Shown: piece by piece, positions 32,535 to 41,988 of the stretch | Position numbering within the stretch: the first letter of the stretch is position 1 | How the letters are laid out: every line of letters begins with the position of its first letter | Assembly: GCF_900215335.1 (NCBI RefSeq) | Contig: NZ_OCMT01000004.1 | Location: forward strand, 620,001 to 684,000 | Length of the DNA stretch: 64,000 nucleotides | Source of the DNA: Pedobacter xixiisoli | GTDB taxonomy: Bacteria > Bacteroidota > Bacteroidia > Sphingobacteriales > Sphingobacteriaceae | Direction: 5' to 3' | Notes under the pieces: generated by a model | The model's input: the letters and a program-made list of their open reading frames with translations, nothing else | Database searches by the model: none | Told to the model about the DNA's origin: nothing | Translations under genes and position numbers: made by a program

Positions 32535-33420
32535 TTGTAATGATATATAGTGTTGTAAGTAAACTAGCTAACGAAAAATAATAAATTATCAAATTATTAT
32601 GAATTAGCCTGTTTACAAGTAGAAAGCAGCAAGCAGAAAACAATGCAATAAAAATTGGACAGTACTTTTTGTTGCTTACCCAGGTCAATAAGCTGTACTT
32701 TCGACTCACGAAAATACCAATAAGTCCTAAGATATAGCCAATAATACTTCCAACAATTACATCGATAGGGTAGTGTGCGCCTACGCCTACCCTCGTAGCT
32801 ACAAGAATTAGCCCTAGTGTAATTATCGAAAGACACCAAAAAAACTTGTATTTAAATTTTTTTGGCATAAATGCATACATCAACACGGTTAGTGAAGTAA
32901 AGATCGTAATAGAATGGCCAGAAGGCAGGCTATTGTTGCTAGCAAGTGTTTCTCCAATAATTACAAAGCTATCGTTATCTAAAGTTGCCGCAGGTCTTGG
33001 TACGTGAAATATGTTTTTTAATAGACAGCATAATAGCAGAGATATAAGAGATGAAGCTATTAAAGCTTCCCAGATTTTAGGAGCATATATAATAAAAATA
33101 CTTAAAAAGGAGAAGAAAACAAGTGCATCTCCAAATTGAGTTAAGTTATACTGTATGCTCGGAAATTGAGATAGTTTTGAATTAAGTGATATAAAAAGTT
33201 CTTTTTGAACTGTCGAATAAGCATTAACGTTCAGCGCATTTTTAATATATAAAAAAGCGACGACTGAAATTAATAAAAATATAGGCAGAAAAACTGCGGA
33301 TAACTTCAGTTTAGCGTAGTTTTGAGAAACGCCTTCATTCATAAGTATCTGGTAATATGTTGTTTGTTTAGTGGTGCTAATATAATTTAATATTGTTTTA
33401 AATAAAATATTTTTTGACAT
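32473..33420 (-). CDS. PAP2 superfamily membrane phosphatase
   Basis: 315 residues with six or more membrane helices. The three phosphatase motifs are present: KNIFHVPRP (135-143), PSGH (166-169) and TRVGVGAHYPID (209-220, with T in place of the usual S). Substrates in this group are isoprenyl diphosphates, phosphatidate/PGP or lipid A phosphates. Being first in an overlapping pair with a phosphoethanolamine transferase suggests joint work on lipid A, for example removing a phosphate. The last 20 codons overlap the transferase gene. Confidence 0.88.
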   Translation of the reverse strand: MSKNILFKTILNYISTTKQTTYYQILMNEGVSQNYAKLKLSAVFLPIFLLISVVAFLYIKNALNVNAYSTVQKELFISLNSKLSQFPSIQYNLTQFGDALVFFSFLSIFIIYAPKIWEALIASSLISLLLCCLLKNIFHVPRPAATLDNDSFVIIGETLASNNSLPSGHSITIFTSLTVLMYAFMPKKFKYKFFWCLSIITLGLILVATRVGVGAHYPIDVIVGSIIGYILGLIGIFVSRKYSLLTWVSNKKYCPIFIALFSACCFLLVNRLIHNNLIIYYFSLASLLTTLYIITNAQVKNQFKLKPLRTNNKLS

Positions 33421-33791
33421 TTATTTGACTTTATGGCTTTTGCTGCGTTTTAAAGCATGTAGTCTATTTTCCACTAATCTCATCTATTGGTTTTTTCCTC
33501 TTGAACTCATTTAAGTCTAAAATGCTTTTTGCTGTGGAGTCACGAACACAGAGATAAGCATATTGTATGGGTGCATTTAACTTTAGAGATTTGTATTGGC
33601 TTTCTTTCAGCTCTCGCCGCATTTGAAAATGACGGATTAAGAAAACAAAAGATAGAAGTGTAAAGTGTGGCTGTTATAGACGATTAGTAATACAATTGAT
33701 TTACAAAAACTTAACACATTTTGCTAGTCGTTTTTCTTTCGGTTTTAAGGTTTTTTTACTACCTTTGCGCCCTAAAATACAATCGCATACA
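33421..33791. other. Divergent intergenic region before typA
   Basis: 371 bases between the PAP2 gene (minus) and typA (plus). The typA promoter box is at 33760. A reading frame continues upstream of the typA ATG to 33696, but it crosses the promoter and is not coding. Nothing else seen. Confidence 0.5.
33760..33767 (+). promoter_or_regulatory. -7 box for typA
   Basis: TACCTTTG, followed by GC as is common for strong Bacteroidota promoters, 24 bases before the typA ATG. A TTTC at 33737-33740 is the nearest -33-like word. Confidence 0.6.
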
Positions 33792-35594
33792 ATGCAAAAG
33801 ATAAGAAACATAGCTATTATAGCCCACGTAGATCACGGTAAAACTACTACGGTAGACAAAATTTTACATGCCTGTTCTATTTTTCGTGATAACGAGCAAA
33901 CTGGAGATTTAATTCTAGATAACAACGACTTAGAGCGTGAACGTGGTATTACCATCGTTTCTAAAAACGTTTCGGTAAAATATAAAGATGTTAAAATCAA
34001 CATTATTGATACTCCTGGTCACGCCGATTTTGGTGGTGAGGTAGAGCGTGTATTGAAAATGGCTGATGGTGTACTTTTGCTATGCGATGCTTTTGAAGGT
34101 GCAATGCCTCAAACTCGTTTCGTAACACAAAAAGCTTTGGCTTTAGGCTTAAAACCAATTGTTGTTGTAAACAAAGTTGATAAAGAAAACTGTCGCCCAG
34201 AAGAGGTTTATGAGCAAATTTTTGAGTTGTTCTTTAACTTAGAAGCTACAGAAGAGCAGTTAGATTTCCCTGTAATTTACGGTTCGTCTAAAAATGGTTG
34301 GATGAGCACTGATTACAAACAACCTACAGATAACTTCTTCCCATTATTGGATGCTATTGTAGAACACATTCCTGCAGCACCAATTAATGATGGTAACTTA
34401 CAAATGCAAATTACTTCGTTAGATTATTCTTCTTTCGTAGGTCGTATTGCAATTGGACGTGTACATAGAGGTACAATTAAAGAAAACCAACCTGTTACGT
34501 TAATTAAACGTGATGGTAAGTTGGTGAAATCTAGAGTAAAGGAATTATATACTTTTGAAGGTTTAGGTAAAGTTAGAACTACAGAAGTAAGTTCTGGCGA
34601 TATTTGTGCTGTTGTAGGTATTGATGGTTTTGATATTGGTGATACTATTGCTGATTTCGAAAATCCGGAGCAATTACCAGTAATTAGCATTGATGAGCCT
34701 ACAATGAACATGTTGTTCACCATCAATAACTCACCTTTCTTTGGTAAAGAAGGTAAATTGGTTACTTCACAACGTATCAAAGATCGTTTGATGAAGGAAA
34801 TGGAGAAAAACTTGGCATTAAAAGTTGTTGAAACTCAAGGTGCAGATTCATGGTTAGTTTACGGTCGTGGTATTCTCCATTTATCGGTATTGATCGAAAC
34901 GATGCGTCGTGAAGGTTACGAGTTGCAAGTAGGTCAGCCACAGGTTATTGTTAAAGAAATTGACGGTAAGAAACATGAGCCAGTTGAGACATTAATTGTT
35001 GATGTACCTGGTGATGTTGCTGGTAAAGTAATTGAATTGGTAACTCAACGTAAAGGTGAGTTGTTAATTATGGAGCCAAAAGGCGATTTACAACACTTAG
35101 AATTCGAAATCCCTTCTCGTGGTATTATCGGTTTACGTAACAACGTATTAACTGCAACTGCTGGTGAGGCAATTATGGCACACCGTTTCAAAGCTTACGA
35201 GCCTTGGAAAGGTACAATTCCTGGTCGTTTAAATGGTGTATTAATCTCTATGGATAAAGGTACAACTACCGCTTATTCTATTGATAAATTACAAGATAGA
35301 GGTCGTTTCTTTGTAGATCCAGGCGTGGATATTTACGAAGGACAGATCTTAGGCGAGCACATTCGTGATAACGATTTAGTAATTAACATTGTTAAAGGAA
35401 AAGCGTTAACTAACATGCGTGCTTCTGGTACTGATGATAACACTCGTATTGCACCAGCAATTAAATTCTCGTTAGAAGAATGTATGGAGTATATCCAAGC
35501 TGACGAGTATATTGAGGTTACTCCTCAAAGCATGCGTTTGCGCAAAATCTTCTTAACAGAGCAATTACGTAAAGCAAACGGTAGTAAAAACTAA
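33792..35594 (+). CDS. typA: Translational GTPase TypA/BipA
   Basis: 600 residues from the ATG at 33792 (MQKIRNIAIIAHVDHGKTTT). The frame extends 32 codons further, but those codons contain the promoter. The GTPase has G1 AHVDHGKTT (11-19), switch region RERGITI, DTPGHADFGGEVERV and NKVD. It is followed by the EF-G-like domains III and V and the BipA-specific C-terminal domain (LRNNVLTATAGEAIMAHRF). It acts on ribosomes in assembly and stress adaptation. Codon use here is biased to a few codons (GGT, CGT), as in highly expressed genes. Two terminators follow. Confidence 0.96.
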   Translation: MQKIRNIAIIAHVDHGKTTTVDKILHACSIFRDNEQTGDLILDNNDLERERGITIVSKNVSVKYKDVKINIIDTPGHADFGGEVERVLKMADGVLLLCDAFEGAMPQTRFVTQKALALGLKPIVVVNKVDKENCRPEEVYEQIFELFFNLEATEEQLDFPVIYGSSKNGWMSTDYKQPTDNFFPLLDAIVEHIPAAPINDGNLQMQITSLDYSSFVGRIAIGRVHRGTIKENQPVTLIKRDGKLVKSRVKELYTFEGLGKVRTTEVSSGDICAVVGIDGFDIGDTIADFENPEQLPVISIDEPTMNMLFTINNSPFFGKEGKLVTSQRIKDRLMKEMEKNLALKVVETQGADSWLVYGRGILHLSVLIETMRREGYELQVGQPQVIVKEIDGKKHEPVETLIVDVPGDVAGKVIELVTQRKGELLIMEPKGDLQHLEFEIPSRGIIGLRNNVLTATAGEAIMAHRFKAYEPWKGTIPGRLNGVLISMDKGTTTAYSIDKLQDRGRFFVDPGVDIYEGQILGEHIRDNDLVINIVKGKALTNMRASGTDDNTRIAPAIKFSLEECMEYIQADEYIEVTPQSMRLRKIFLTEQLRKANGSKN

Positions 35595-35602
35595 ACCCCT
35601 AA

Positions 35603-35627
35603 ATCTCCGCCTCGGCGGAGACTTTTA
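35603..35627 (+). terminator. First terminator after typA
   Basis: TCTCCGC-CTCG-GCGGAGA hairpin followed by CTTTTAAAT, 9 bases after the stop. Confidence 0.75.
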
Positions 35628-35637
35628 AATATTTAAG

Positions 35638-35672
35638 AGCCTGTAAGCGAAAGTTTGCAGGCTTTTTTTTTG
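35638..35672 (+). terminator. Second terminator after typA
   Basis: AGCCTGTAA pairs with TTTGCAGGCT around a short loop, followed by nine T residues. Tandem terminators suit a strongly expressed gene. Confidence 0.8.
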
Positions 35673-36061
35673 TTTAAACATTAAGGCATTAAGAAGAGTT
35701 AAGCGTAATTTTCCTTAATTTCTTAATGTTTTTGTTTTTTTGAAAAGCAATAATAGCGCTACAATTTATGCTAGCCCTTCTTTCCGCTATATCTTTTTGT
35801 CTGTCCTTCGACAAGCTCAGGATGACAGCCAAAAAGTATACCGCTGCAATAAGGTTTATGATTGAAGGAGTCGTGTTCTATAAGTGTTCCAATCCTAATT
35901 TAAGCTATGCTGCAAAACTTTAGCGTTCCTCTTGGCAATTCACTTATCGATTTGCGAAAGCTTATAGTTGAAAAATCGGTAATTACTTGTATGCTAGCAT
36001 AGTAAATTCGTAAAATTGAAATTAATTATTTAACTTTAATTGTCCGAGACAGAGGAGATAT
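35673..36061. other. Intergenic stretch, repeat arm only
   Basis: About 390 bases between typA and the M56/TonB gene. Contains TTAAGGCATTAAGAAGAGTT/AATTTCTTAATG-like words, and a single arm TTCGACAAGCTCAGGATGAC (35808-35827) related to the inverted repeats at 60651 and 62434. I see no gene. Confidence 0.5.
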
Positions 36062-36101
36062 AACAAAGCCCTTCCGATATTTTTTCGGGAGGGCTTTTGT
36101 T
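36062..36101. terminator. Terminator of the M56/TonB gene
   Basis: AACAAAGCCCTTCCGA and TCGGGAGGGCTTTTGTT form a hairpin with two small mismatches; A-rich and T-rich flanks allow use from either strand. It lies 24 bases beyond the stop at 36125. Confidence 0.75.
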
Positions 36102-36124
36102 AAGTACTTGTTTGCTATTGGTAT

Positions 36125-38140
36125 TTATCCCTTGTTGTTTACAAAACCGATTGGGAGATTGTATTTTACCCTAACAGGCTTGCCATCTTGTGTGCCGGCT
36201 ATCCACTTAGGGCTAAGTTTTAATACCCTTATAGCTTCTTCATCTGTGCCATAGCCTAACTTCCTATCTATTTTGATATCACCTAGTGAACCGTCTTTTT
36301 CTATAGTGAAAGATGCAAATACTTTGCCTTGGATAGCTGATTTTTTGGCTTCTTCTGGGTATTTGATATTGTCGCCCAAAAACTTGTAAAACTGCGTCAT
36401 GCCGCCAGGAAACTGAGGTGGGTTTTCCATCGAGACAAAAGAATAAACCGTGTTGTCTTGAACTGCTTCTTGGTTTACACTTTTTTGATTAAGTGTAAAC
36501 GCTATAGGAAGGTTGTATTTTACCCTAACAGCCGTTCCATTTTTTAAACCGGCATTCCATTTCGGGCTTAACTTTAAAACTCGGACAGCTTCCTCGTCGG
36601 TGCCATAACCCACCTTTCTGTCGATCTTGATATCACTCAATGAACCGTCCTTTTCTACAACAAATGATACAAATACTTTACCTTGGATACTCAGTTTTTT
36701 GGCTTCTTCGGGATATTTGATGTTGTTGCTTAAAAATTTGTAAAACTTATCCATTCCGCCTGGGTAAGTCGGAGGGTTTTCGATACTTATGAAGCTATAA
36801 ATCTGATTTTCGGGATCTGGTTTTGCATAACCAATTATAGTGACTGTGTTTAGGGCAGTGTAGCCCGTTTTCGCAACAATGCTTTCGTTTAATATTTTAG
36901 TTGGAGATCCCGAGAGCCTATATTCAACTTTCATGCTGTAATTTCCATTAGCTAGGGCATTACCTTGATATTTAGCTAAATTTACTGAAACCTCTTCATC
37001 TGCTCCGTAACCAAGTTTTGGATCTACTATAATGTTTTCTAGCTTCTTGTTGGTTACCGTAAAACTTACTATTAAATTTCCTTGTACATTGTTTTCTGCT
37101 GCGGTAGATGGATATTTAATGTTGCTTCCTAAGAATTTGTAAAAACCTTCAGTTCCATCGTTCGTATTGGCTTTGTTTATTGGGGGTTTAACTTTTGTTT
37201 CGGGAGAAATAGAAATATTTACGGTTTTTTCGCTGGGAAGTTCTAATACTTCTGCCACTACTTCCTTAACATCTTCTAGTTTTATGTTCTCGGCTGTAGC
37301 CAAAATTTGTTCATTTTTGCTAATAGTTGCAGATGACAGCAACAATGCGGCAGCGAACAGCGGTACAAATATCCCATATTTTAGTATTGCTGTTTTTTTT
37401 GATCTTTCTTTGTAAAGCATAAAAATTCTTTTTTTAACCATCGATTTCTTAAAAAATCCGTTGGTAAGCTTGTTCGTATTTACTCCGAAAGCTTGATTAA
37501 GCAATAATATGGCATATGTTTCTTTGTCGCCTTGAAATTTAGCGGCGGCTTCATCTGCCAGATATTCATGTATGCTTTTAACGGTTTCTTTATACAAATA
37601 GATGATTGGGTTAAACCATGTGATAATGCCTAAAATCTCGAAGAAGATAACATCGAAAGTATGTAACTGTTTAATATGGATATCTTCATGATGATTTACT
37701 GTAGCAACCTCTGGTAGGTTTTGGGCAACTACTTTTTGCTTCCAAAAGGAGAACGCCAAACCACTTTTAACACCCTCCAGCATTTTTTTTACAGCGTAAA
37801 GCTGTAAAATGAAACGTACGGTGAAAAAGAATGTGCCAATTAAGTAAATACCTGCTATCAATAAGCCCCAATTAAAACCATGCTGCACAGGGGCGGCAGT
37901 AATAGGTTGGGTAATGATGTCGTTAATTTGACTTACTTGCACATAAATTTGCTGACTAATTGCTTGCTTGCCGAACCACTCAATTTGCATAAACGGAATA
38001 GTCAAAGAGAAAATTCCAGCACCTATTAAATAGATGCGATTGAACACAAAATAGGTTTCTTTAGCCAGTAGCAGCCTGTAGAATGCATAAAATACCACCA
38101 AATAGATATTTACTTGCAGCAAATAATGTGACCAGCTCAT
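36125..38140 (-). CDS. M56 (BlaR1-type) membrane peptidase with three TonB C-terminal domains
   Basis: 671 residues. Residues 1-280 are the BlaR1/M56 sensor: membrane helices, zinc motif HEDIH (151-155), HEYLADE (191-197) and a fourth helix (about 255-275). In place of a penicillin-binding sensor, the periplasmic part holds three TonB_C-like repeats (about 331-420, 460-570 and 580-668). The last two are near copies (FYKFL..NIKYPEEAKK, IQGKVF, DIKIDRK.GYGTDEEA); the first is divergent. The predicted role is signal-dependent cleavage of the BlaI repressor encoded just upstream (ATGA overlap), and contact with TonB-linked receptors or cell wall. Confidence 0.88.
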   Translation of the reverse strand: MSWSHYLLQVNIYLVVFYAFYRLLLAKETYFVFNRIYLIGAGIFSLTIPFMQIEWFGKQAISQQIYVQVSQINDIITQPITAAPVQHGFNWGLLIAGIYLIGTFFFTVRFILQLYAVKKMLEGVKSGLAFSFWKQKVVAQNLPEVATVNHHEDIHIKQLHTFDVIFFEILGIITWFNPIIYLYKETVKSIHEYLADEAAAKFQGDKETYAILLLNQAFGVNTNKLTNGFFKKSMVKKRIFMLYKERSKKTAILKYGIFVPLFAAALLLSSATISKNEQILATAENIKLEDVKEVVAEVLELPSEKTVNISISPETKVKPPINKANTNDGTEGFYKFLGSNIKYPSTAAENNVQGNLIVSFTVTNKKLENIIVDPKLGYGADEEVSVNLAKYQGNALANGNYSMKVEYRLSGSPTKILNESIVAKTGYTALNTVTIIGYAKPDPENQIYSFISIENPPTYPGGMDKFYKFLSNNIKYPEEAKKLSIQGKVFVSFVVEKDGSLSDIKIDRKVGYGTDEEAVRVLKLSPKWNAGLKNGTAVRVKYNLPIAFTLNQKSVNQEAVQDNTVYSFVSMENPPQFPGGMTQFYKFLGDNIKYPEEAKKSAIQGKVFASFTIEKDGSLGDIKIDRKLGYGTDEEAIRVLKLSPKWIAGTQDGKPVRVKYNLPIGFVNNKG

Positions 38141-38514
38141 TTTGGTTTGTTTTTGAATTTGTTAATCATTTTTAAAATCTCGTCAACATCGCTTAGGTCG
38201 AGTTTTTCTTCTTTCACGAAAAATGAGAACATGCTTTCTACCGAATTTTCGAAATAATTGCCTAGCAACTTTTCTGTAGCATGTTTTTTGTACTCTTCCT
38301 TAGAAATCAATGGATGGTATTTGTGTGATTTTCCAAAAGCTTCGTGACCAATAAAGCCCTTAACCTCTAATATCCTGATAATGGTAGAAACGGTATTGTA
38401 GGCTGGTTTTGGCTCAGGCAGTTGATCAATTACTTCCTTTACAAAAGCGCTTTCTAATTGCCATAACACTTGCATTATCTGTTCTTCTGCTTTAGTTAAA
38501 TCTTTAATTTCCAT
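38137..38514 (-). CDS. BlaI/MecI/CopY family transcriptional repressor
   Basis: 125 residues: winged helix at about 1-75 (LTKAEEQIMQVLWQLESAFVKEV and PAYNTVSTIIRILEVKGFI) and a C-terminal dimerisation helix. The family represses its own operon until cleaved by the partner M56 protease. Its stop overlaps the M56 start by four bases. Candidate operators are the palindromes at 38560-38571 and 38583-38598. Confidence 0.93.
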   Translation of the reverse strand: MEIKDLTKAEEQIMQVLWQLESAFVKEVIDQLPEPKPAYNTVSTIIRILEVKGFIGHEAFGKSHKYHPLISKEEYKKHATEKLLGNYFENSVESMFSFFVKEEKLDLSDVDEILKMINKFKNKPK

Positions 38515-38559
38515 TTTTTTGATGTTGTTTATTCAGGTCTTGCAATACACTGAATTAAG

Positions 38560-38598
38560 TTAGATATCTAATACTAAGCTATAACTAAATTTTTAGTT
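38560..38598. promoter_or_regulatory. Two palindromes upstream of blaI-like gene (candidate operators)
   Basis: TTAGATATCTAA (38560-38571) is a perfect palindrome; AACTAAA-TT-TTTAGTT (38583-38598) is a second dyad. They lie 46-84 bases before the BlaI ATG. BlaI proteins bind short dyads in this position, though these do not match the classical TACA/TGTA core. Confidence 0.4.
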
Positions 38599-38629
38599 TT
38601 AAAAATATTTAATGATTTTATTTTTTGTT

Positions 38630-38702
38630 AAGCCACAGATAAACAAATGATTTTTAGTAGTTCAATTGGTGTGAAATTGTTAAATCTGTGTATTTGTGGC
38701 TT
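38630..38702. repeat. 'AAGCCACAGAT' inverted repeat
   Basis: AAGCCACAGATAAACAAAT is matched at the other end by ATCTGTGTATTTGTGGCTT with small mismatches. About 73 bp, between the BlaI gene and the beta-CASP gene. Confidence 0.6.
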
Positions 38703-38750
38703 ATTTGAATGTTTGAAACAAATACTTATCATTGGTAAAAAAAGCTAATT

Positions 38751-40160
38751 ATGAAAATATCTTTCCACGGTGCAGCAAGAAACGTAACAGGCAGTAAGCA
38801 TTTGCTAACGCTTGATAATGGAACTAAAATACTATTGGATTGCGGAATGTTTCAGGGGATGGGACAGGAAACAGAGGAACTAAATGAACGATTCGGTTTT
38901 AACGCTTCGGAAGTGGATGTATTGGTGCTATCTCATGCGCATATCGACCACAGTGGCTTAATTCCTAGATTGGTAGCACAAGGTTTTAAAGGAAAAATCT
39001 ATGGTACTTCGGCTACCAAAGAATTAGCTAAAATTTTATTGTTAGATTCTGCCAAAATTCAAGCTGGAGATTTAAAATACAAAAACAAGAAACTGGCGAA
39101 AAGAGGTTTGCCTTTAGAGGAAGCATTGTACGAAGAAGAAGATGTGTTAAAGGCGGTATCTTTCTTTGAAGTGGTAGACTATGAGCAAGATGTCACTATC
39201 GCAGATGGCGTTACTTTACGTTTTGTAGATGCCGGACATATTATTGGCAGTGCTTCGGTGCATTTAACTATTACAGAACAAGGTAAGGTTGGTCGCTTAA
39301 GTTTTAGTGGCGATGTTGGGCAATATGGTGATTTGTTGCTACGTCCACCTCAACCATTTCCACAGGCAGATTACATTTTGTTGGAATCTACTTACGGAGA
39401 TAAACTTCACAAAGATGCGCAACCTACTGCACAGGCTTTATTGGATGTAGTGGTTAAAACCTGTGTAGAAAAGAAAGGAAAAGTAATCATCCCAGCTTTT
39501 AGCGTTGGGCGAACGCAAGAGATCTTGTATGTACTTAATAATTTAGATTTGGAAGGCCGTTTGCCAAAAGTGAATGTTTATGTTGATAGTCCGCTTTCTG
39601 CTAAGGCAACCGCCATTGTAGAAAATCATGCAGAAGGCTTTAATGATGCTGTGCTGGATATCATGAAAATAGACGATAATCCATTTGATTTTGAACGATT
39701 GCATTACATTGAAAGTGCAGAAGATTCGATAGCACTAAATGCAAATCCAGAACCATGTATTATTATTTCTGCATCTGGCATGGCCGAAGCTGGAAGAGTA
39801 AAACATCACATCAAAAATTGTATCAGCGATGCTAAACATACCATTTTGCTAGTAGGCTATTGTGAGCCAAATTCGTTGGGAGGAAGACTTAAAGCAGGAG
39901 CGCAAGAAGTAGGAATATTTGGTGATAGATTTACCGTACATGCGGAGGTACGTAGTATTCAATCGATGAGTGCGCATGGCGATTATAATGATTTGCTACA
40001 GTTTCTATCTACTCAGGATGCTAGCAAAGTGAAACAGTTATTTTTAGTGCATGGCGAGTACGAAGTGCAGCAGGTTTTTAAGGATAAACTTCAGGCTGTA
40101 GGCTTTAAAAATGTAGAGATTCCAGACAGGCATCAGTCTTTCGATTTAAAATTGAGCTAG
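38751..40160 (+). CDS. MBL-fold beta-CASP RNA-processing nuclease (CPSF73/YSH1-like)
   Basis: 469 residues. Metallo-beta-lactamase motif HAHIDH (62-67), followed by GHIIGSASV, the beta-CASP insert (IIPAFSVGRTQEILY) and the C-terminal RNA-metabolising MBL domain with ISASGMAEAGRVKHH and SMSAHGDY. This is the group of bacterial CPSF73-like nucleases, expected to cut RNA with two zinc ions. No other RNA gene is linked. Single gene, ended by the inverted repeat at 40251. Confidence 0.92.
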   Translation: MKISFHGAARNVTGSKHLLTLDNGTKILLDCGMFQGMGQETEELNERFGFNASEVDVLVLSHAHIDHSGLIPRLVAQGFKGKIYGTSATKELAKILLLDSAKIQAGDLKYKNKKLAKRGLPLEEALYEEEDVLKAVSFFEVVDYEQDVTIADGVTLRFVDAGHIIGSASVHLTITEQGKVGRLSFSGDVGQYGDLLLRPPQPFPQADYILLESTYGDKLHKDAQPTAQALLDVVVKTCVEKKGKVIIPAFSVGRTQEILYVLNNLDLEGRLPKVNVYVDSPLSAKATAIVENHAEGFNDAVLDIMKIDDNPFDFERLHYIESAEDSIALNANPEPCIIISASGMAEAGRVKHHIKNCISDAKHTILLVGYCEPNSLGGRLKAGAQEVGIFGDRFTVHAEVRSIQSMSAHGDYNDLLQFLSTQDASKVKQLFLVHGEYEVQQVFKDKLQAVGFKNVEIPDRHQSFDLKLS

Positions 40161-40250
40161 TATAATGCTAGCTTTGGATGTGTTTTAACTGCGATTATCA
40201 GAATAAATTATAGTTTTTTTATCTCTTATAGGTATTGTCTATATTAAAAA

Positions 40251-40292
40251 ACCACATAGAAACATAGTAGTCAACCTATGTTTCTATGTGGT
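40251..40292. repeat. 'CCACATAGAAACATAG' inverted repeat, terminator-like
   Basis: ACCACATAGAAACATAG pairs perfectly (17 bp) with CTATGTTTCTATGTGGT across eight bases, flanked by A and T-rich words. It lies between two convergent genes and probably terminates both. A diverged copy is at 58208-58310. Confidence 0.7.
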
Positions 40293-40307
40293 TGAATATT
40301 AAAAATC

Positions 40308-41888
40308 CTAGTTTCTAGGAGCTACCGGTTTTGGTAATTCTTTACGAGGGATTTTCTCGCTACGCTCCGAAGTGTGATACACAAATGAAGCGATAATCGT
40401 TGCTGATTTTTTCAAATCGTCTTCCACTAATCTGTCGTAAGTATCTTGGTTGGTATGGTGTGTACGAGTGTTGTAATCCATAGGATCTTGGATGAACTGG
40501 AACCCTGGCAAACCAACAGCATCATACGCTTGGTGATCGGTACCACCAGTGTTATTAATCGTTACCGTTTTAGCACCTAAATCTGCGAATGGGTTTAGCC
40601 AAGCTTGGAAAATATCTCTTGCACCAGCATTACCTTGTAAATAAATACCACGAACAGCACCCGTACCATTATCTAAGTTATAGTAAGCACTTAACTTGTT
40701 GTGTTCTGGTAATAATTCCATTTTGGTAGGGTCTGCAAAATGTTTTTTCACATAACCTCTAGAACCATGTAAACCTTGCTCTTCCGCATCCCAAAGTGCA
40801 ATTCTAATCGTTCTTTTTGGTTTAAAGTCAATAGCTTTTAGGATACGCATTACTTCAATCATTACAATAGAACCAGCAGCATTATCTGTTGCGCCAGTTC
40901 CCGAGTGCCAAGAGTCAAAGTGTGCACCAAGCATTACAATTTCATCTTTTAATTTTTTGTCCGTACCTGGAATTTCAGCAATGACATTATAGCCTTTTGC
41001 ATCATCAGCGTAGAAAGTTGTTTTTACTTCTGCTTCAACCTCTACTTTTTGACCAGCACGTAACAAACGTAAGATGTGTAAGAAATCTTCTGCTGAAACT
41101 TCTAATTCTGGAGCAACAGGTTTAGCGTCTACCGCATAAGAAGCACCATTGCTAGTAAAGAAAGTTCCGTAGTTACCACGAGCATAAGTTAAGATTAAGC
41201 CAACTTTCTCTTGTTGTAGGGCTTCGTTAATAGCAGCTCTGTTTTGACGCATACGCATCATCATTGCCATTTGATTATTGCCGCCACGACCACCTGGACG
41301 AGCTTGACCTGGAGCAGCTGGTTCTGCAGCAGCCATCTCGGCTAATTTTTCGTCCGTATGGCGAACTACGTCTGGTGTGTAAGAATTTTTTAGTGGTTGT
41401 ACCATTACTGATTCGATCACCACAATCTTACCAGCTAATTTCCCTTTATATTGCGCTAAATCGGTTACGGTATCAGCTTTGATTAAAATTACTTCAGATT
41501 TTACTGGTCCATTAGTACCAGGTGTCCAAGCTTTAGGGTAGCCAATAATTGGTCTGTAAAATGGAGCGGTTGTAGCTGCGTAGTATCTCTCTACCGACCA
41601 ACCTTTACCAAAATCACCCCAAGTTTCTTGTTTTGCGTTTTTAAGGCCTAGGTCTGAGAAGTATTTAACTGCCCAATCTCTGCCTTTTTTAATACCTGGA
41701 GAGTTGGCTAAACGAGGACCAATTACATCAGTAATCTGGAAAGCAATATCCATTACCTTCGAGTTTTCTAATCCTTCTTTTCTGATCTTTTGTACAGCTT
41801 CGTTATTTACCGCTTCTTGTGCCATAGCATCAAAAGCGTTAAACGAAACTGCAAAGGCTAATGCGCCAATGGTAAATTTCTTTATCAT
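40308..41888 (-). CDS. Exported M28 family metallopeptidase with PA domain
   Basis: 526 residues with a signal peptide (1-23, ending AMA). The M28 zinc site is complete: H323 and D325 in GAHFDSWHSG, D335 in TGATDNAAG, and E369/E370 in WDAEEQG. A protease-associated domain precedes it (about 130-260), interrupted by a low-complexity Ala/Pro/Gly/Met/Arg stretch (186-219). Similar exported enzymes are aminopeptidases or carboxypeptidases (M28/PSMA-like). It diverges from a second M28 gene 100 bases away. Confidence 0.9.
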   Translation of the reverse strand: MIKKFTIGALAFAVSFNAFDAMAQEAVNNEAVQKIRKEGLENSKVMDIAFQITDVIGPRLANSPGIKKGRDWAVKYFSDLGLKNAKQETWGDFGKGWSVERYYAATTAPFYRPIIGYPKAWTPGTNGPVKSEVILIKADTVTDLAQYKGKLAGKIVVIESVMVQPLKNSYTPDVVRHTDEKLAEMAAAEPAAPGQARPGGRGGNNQMAMMMRMRQNRAAINEALQQEKVGLILTYARGNYGTFFTSNGASYAVDAKPVAPELEVSAEDFLHILRLLRAGQKVEVEAEVKTTFYADDAKGYNVIAEIPGTDKKLKDEIVMLGAHFDSWHSGTGATDNAAGSIVMIEVMRILKAIDFKPKRTIRIALWDAEEQGLHGSRGYVKKHFADPTKMELLPEHNKLSAYYNLDNGTGAVRGIYLQGNAGARDIFQAWLNPFADLGAKTVTINNTGGTDHQAYDAVGLPGFQFIQDPMDYNTRTHHTNQDTYDRLVEDDLKKSATIIASFVYHTSERSEKIPRKELPKPVAPRN

Positions 41889-41988
41889 AAATTGTTTATT
41901 AGGTTAAGTAACAATAAAGCGTGAATTTACAGCTAAAGAAAAATACTTGTAACTTTCTATTAAGAATTTTACAACGCAAACTAAACAC

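Noticed and set aside
33696..33791. N-terminal extension of typA
   Set aside because: Contains the typA promoter; the GTPase core begins right after the ATG at 33792.
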